In this document: positions 5,031 through 5,769 of the stretch, in pieces
Layout of the letters: the number at the start of each line of letters is the position of its first letter
How positions within the stretch are numbered: the first letter of the stretch is position 1
Source: Acidobacteriaceae bacterium
GTDB lineage: Bacteria > Acidobacteriota > Terriglobia > Terriglobales > Acidobacteriaceae
Reading direction: 5' to 3'
NCBI GenBank assembly: GCA_030040395.1
Contig: JASHTU010000087.1
Span: forward strand, 1-5,769
DNA: 5,769 nt
Position numbers and translations under genes: made by a program
Notes under the pieces: generated by a model
Databases searched by the model: none
The model's input: the letters and a program-made list of their open reading frames with translations, nothing else
Told to the model about the DNA's origin: nothing

Positions 5031-5691
5031 CGAGAGCGGACGCGGGAGCGAAGTTGATTCCGGCGGAGACGTCGGCGGCGGCCATGCGCAAGGCTGGATG
5101 GTGAAAGGTATAGAGCGCGAGCTCCACGCGATCGAAGACGCCGACTTTGTCAAAGACCGATCGCAGGTAGTTCTTAACGACCTGCTCTGTGGTTCGGAGC
5201 ACCTGGGCGATTTCGCGGTTCTTCATGCCTTCCAGCAGGAGCGCGATGATGCGCAATTCAGTCCGGGTAAGCTGCTGCGCGGCCCTGTTTCCGACGAGAT
5301 CGCGCCGTACGGGGCCGGCGACGGGCGGCGCAACGAAGAGGGCTCCATGTTGAATGTTGCGGGTGTGATTGAGGACGTCGGCGACCTCAGAGCTGCGCCG
5401 CAGGATGCCGGCGACGCCAGAGGCGGCATAGCGGAGGCTCGATTCAGTATCTTCGATGACAAGAAGGATGCGGCTGCCCGCTTGATGGGCCATCGCGAGC
5501 AAGCCGGAAAGAGAATCCACGACCCACGTGGAGGCCAGGATGAGGGCGGAAGGATGGCGGCCGACGGCCTCGCGGAGGAATTTCCAATCCGCGCATTGTT
5601 GTACGACCTGAAAGCCGGTTTCAGACGAGAGCACGCTTGCCACGCCAGCGCGAAAAACGGGCTGGCTATCAGCGACGATTACCTTGAACAT
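5017..5691 (-). CDS. LuxR/NarL-family DNA-binding regulator with degenerate receiver domain
   Basis: The product is 224 aa, the usual two-domain length for this family. Residues 1-120 follow the receiver fold: FKVIVADSQPVFRAGVASVL at the start, then GILRRSSEVADVL (95-107) in the last strand-helix. Key residues are missing, though. The acidic pair is Asp8-Ser9, the phosphoacceptor position reads LILAST, with Ala53 where Asp is expected, and the usual switch Lys is Arg98 or Arg99. Residues 138-200 are a full GerE-type helix-turn-helix (LTRTELRIIALLLEGMKNRE, then IAQVL, VVKNYLRSVFDKVGV, RVELALY), so DNA binding is intact. The protein is likely a transcription factor not controlled by standard phosphorylation. 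No sensor kinase is adjacent. The final 20 residues are Ala-rich and outside the fold. The start ATG is 11 nt from an AGGAGG, longer than ideal. Confidence 0.92.
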   Translation of the reverse strand: MFKVIVADSQPVFRAGVASVLSSETGFQVVQQCADWKFLREAVGRHPSALILASTWVVDSLSGLLAMAHQAGSRILLVIEDTESSLRYAASGVAGILRRSSEVADVLNHTRNIQHGALFVAPPVAGPVRRDLVGNRAAQQLTRTELRIIALLLEGMKNREIAQVLRTTEQVVKNYLRSVFDKVGVFDRVELALYTFHHPALRMAAADVSAGINFAPASALALGA

Positions 5692-5702
5692 GGTAAAGCT
5701 TT

Positions 5703-5708
5703 CCTCCT
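5703..5708 (-). promoter_or_regulatory. Ribosome binding site of the LuxR-type gene, unusually distant
   Basis: A perfect AGGAGG on the minus strand is 11 nt from the ATG at 5691. No start codon is present in frame between them, and the protein sequence begins exactly as the receiver family does. The start is kept despite the long spacing. Confidence 0.55.
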
Positions 5709-5769
5709 GAGCGGAGAAGTGTTCGGGAGGGCGCGAAGAGCGATGGACTGTTCAACATGGCCCGGTTCA

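Noticed and set aside
5750..5769. Two GTTCA direct repeats at the right edge
   Set aside because: Too short, and cut off by the window edge, to be judged as an operator upstream of the LuxR-type gene.

Overview
The window looks like a piece of a GC-rich, Gram-negative-type chromosome, most likely from Acidobacteriota (Terriglobia-like). The grounds are the protein families, not a marker gene. They are a secreted PQQ-type beta-propeller protein beside a small c-type cytochrome, a kinase-like protein fused to a TonB C-terminal domain, and a NarL-type regulator whose DNA-binding domain reads like those common in that phylum. There is no rRNA, tRNA, CRISPR array, integrase or transposase, so lineage is an inference.

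Layout. Positions 1-942 (minus) hold the N-terminal 314 codons of an exported PQQ-like beta-propeller protein that runs off the left edge. A 126-bp divergent intergenic region separates it from a monohaem cytochrome c at 1069-1494 (plus, TTG start). A long hairpin (1506-1549) lies between the cytochrome and the convergent DUF309 gene (1591-2013, minus). Behind DUF309 is a remnant of an AAA+-type ATPase that keeps only the C-terminal winged helix (2079-2357, minus). A large gene at 2466-3908 (plus) encodes a cytoplasmic kinase-like domain with a broken catalytic loop, one transmembrane helix, a periplasmic linker and a TonB C-terminal domain. Convergent to it is a conserved-looking hypothetical gene (3961-4614, minus) with a possible degenerate nuclease-like fold. 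A ~400-bp non-coding stretch (4615-5016) carries a CRP-like palindrome at a plausible activator position for that gene. A LuxR/NarL-type regulator with a degenerate receiver follows at 5017-5691 (minus).

How the genes may work together. The beta-propeller protein and the cytochrome probably form a periplasmic oxidation and electron-transfer pair. The other genes do not form an obvious pathway. Three of them (kinase-like, nuclease-like and receiver domains) lack residues normally needed for chemistry, which suggests binding or sensing roles rather than catalysis. The most unusual item is the pseudokinase-TM-TonB fusion, a possible one-polypeptide link between a cytoplasmic ligand- or partner-binding domain and an outer-membrane transporter-type contact.
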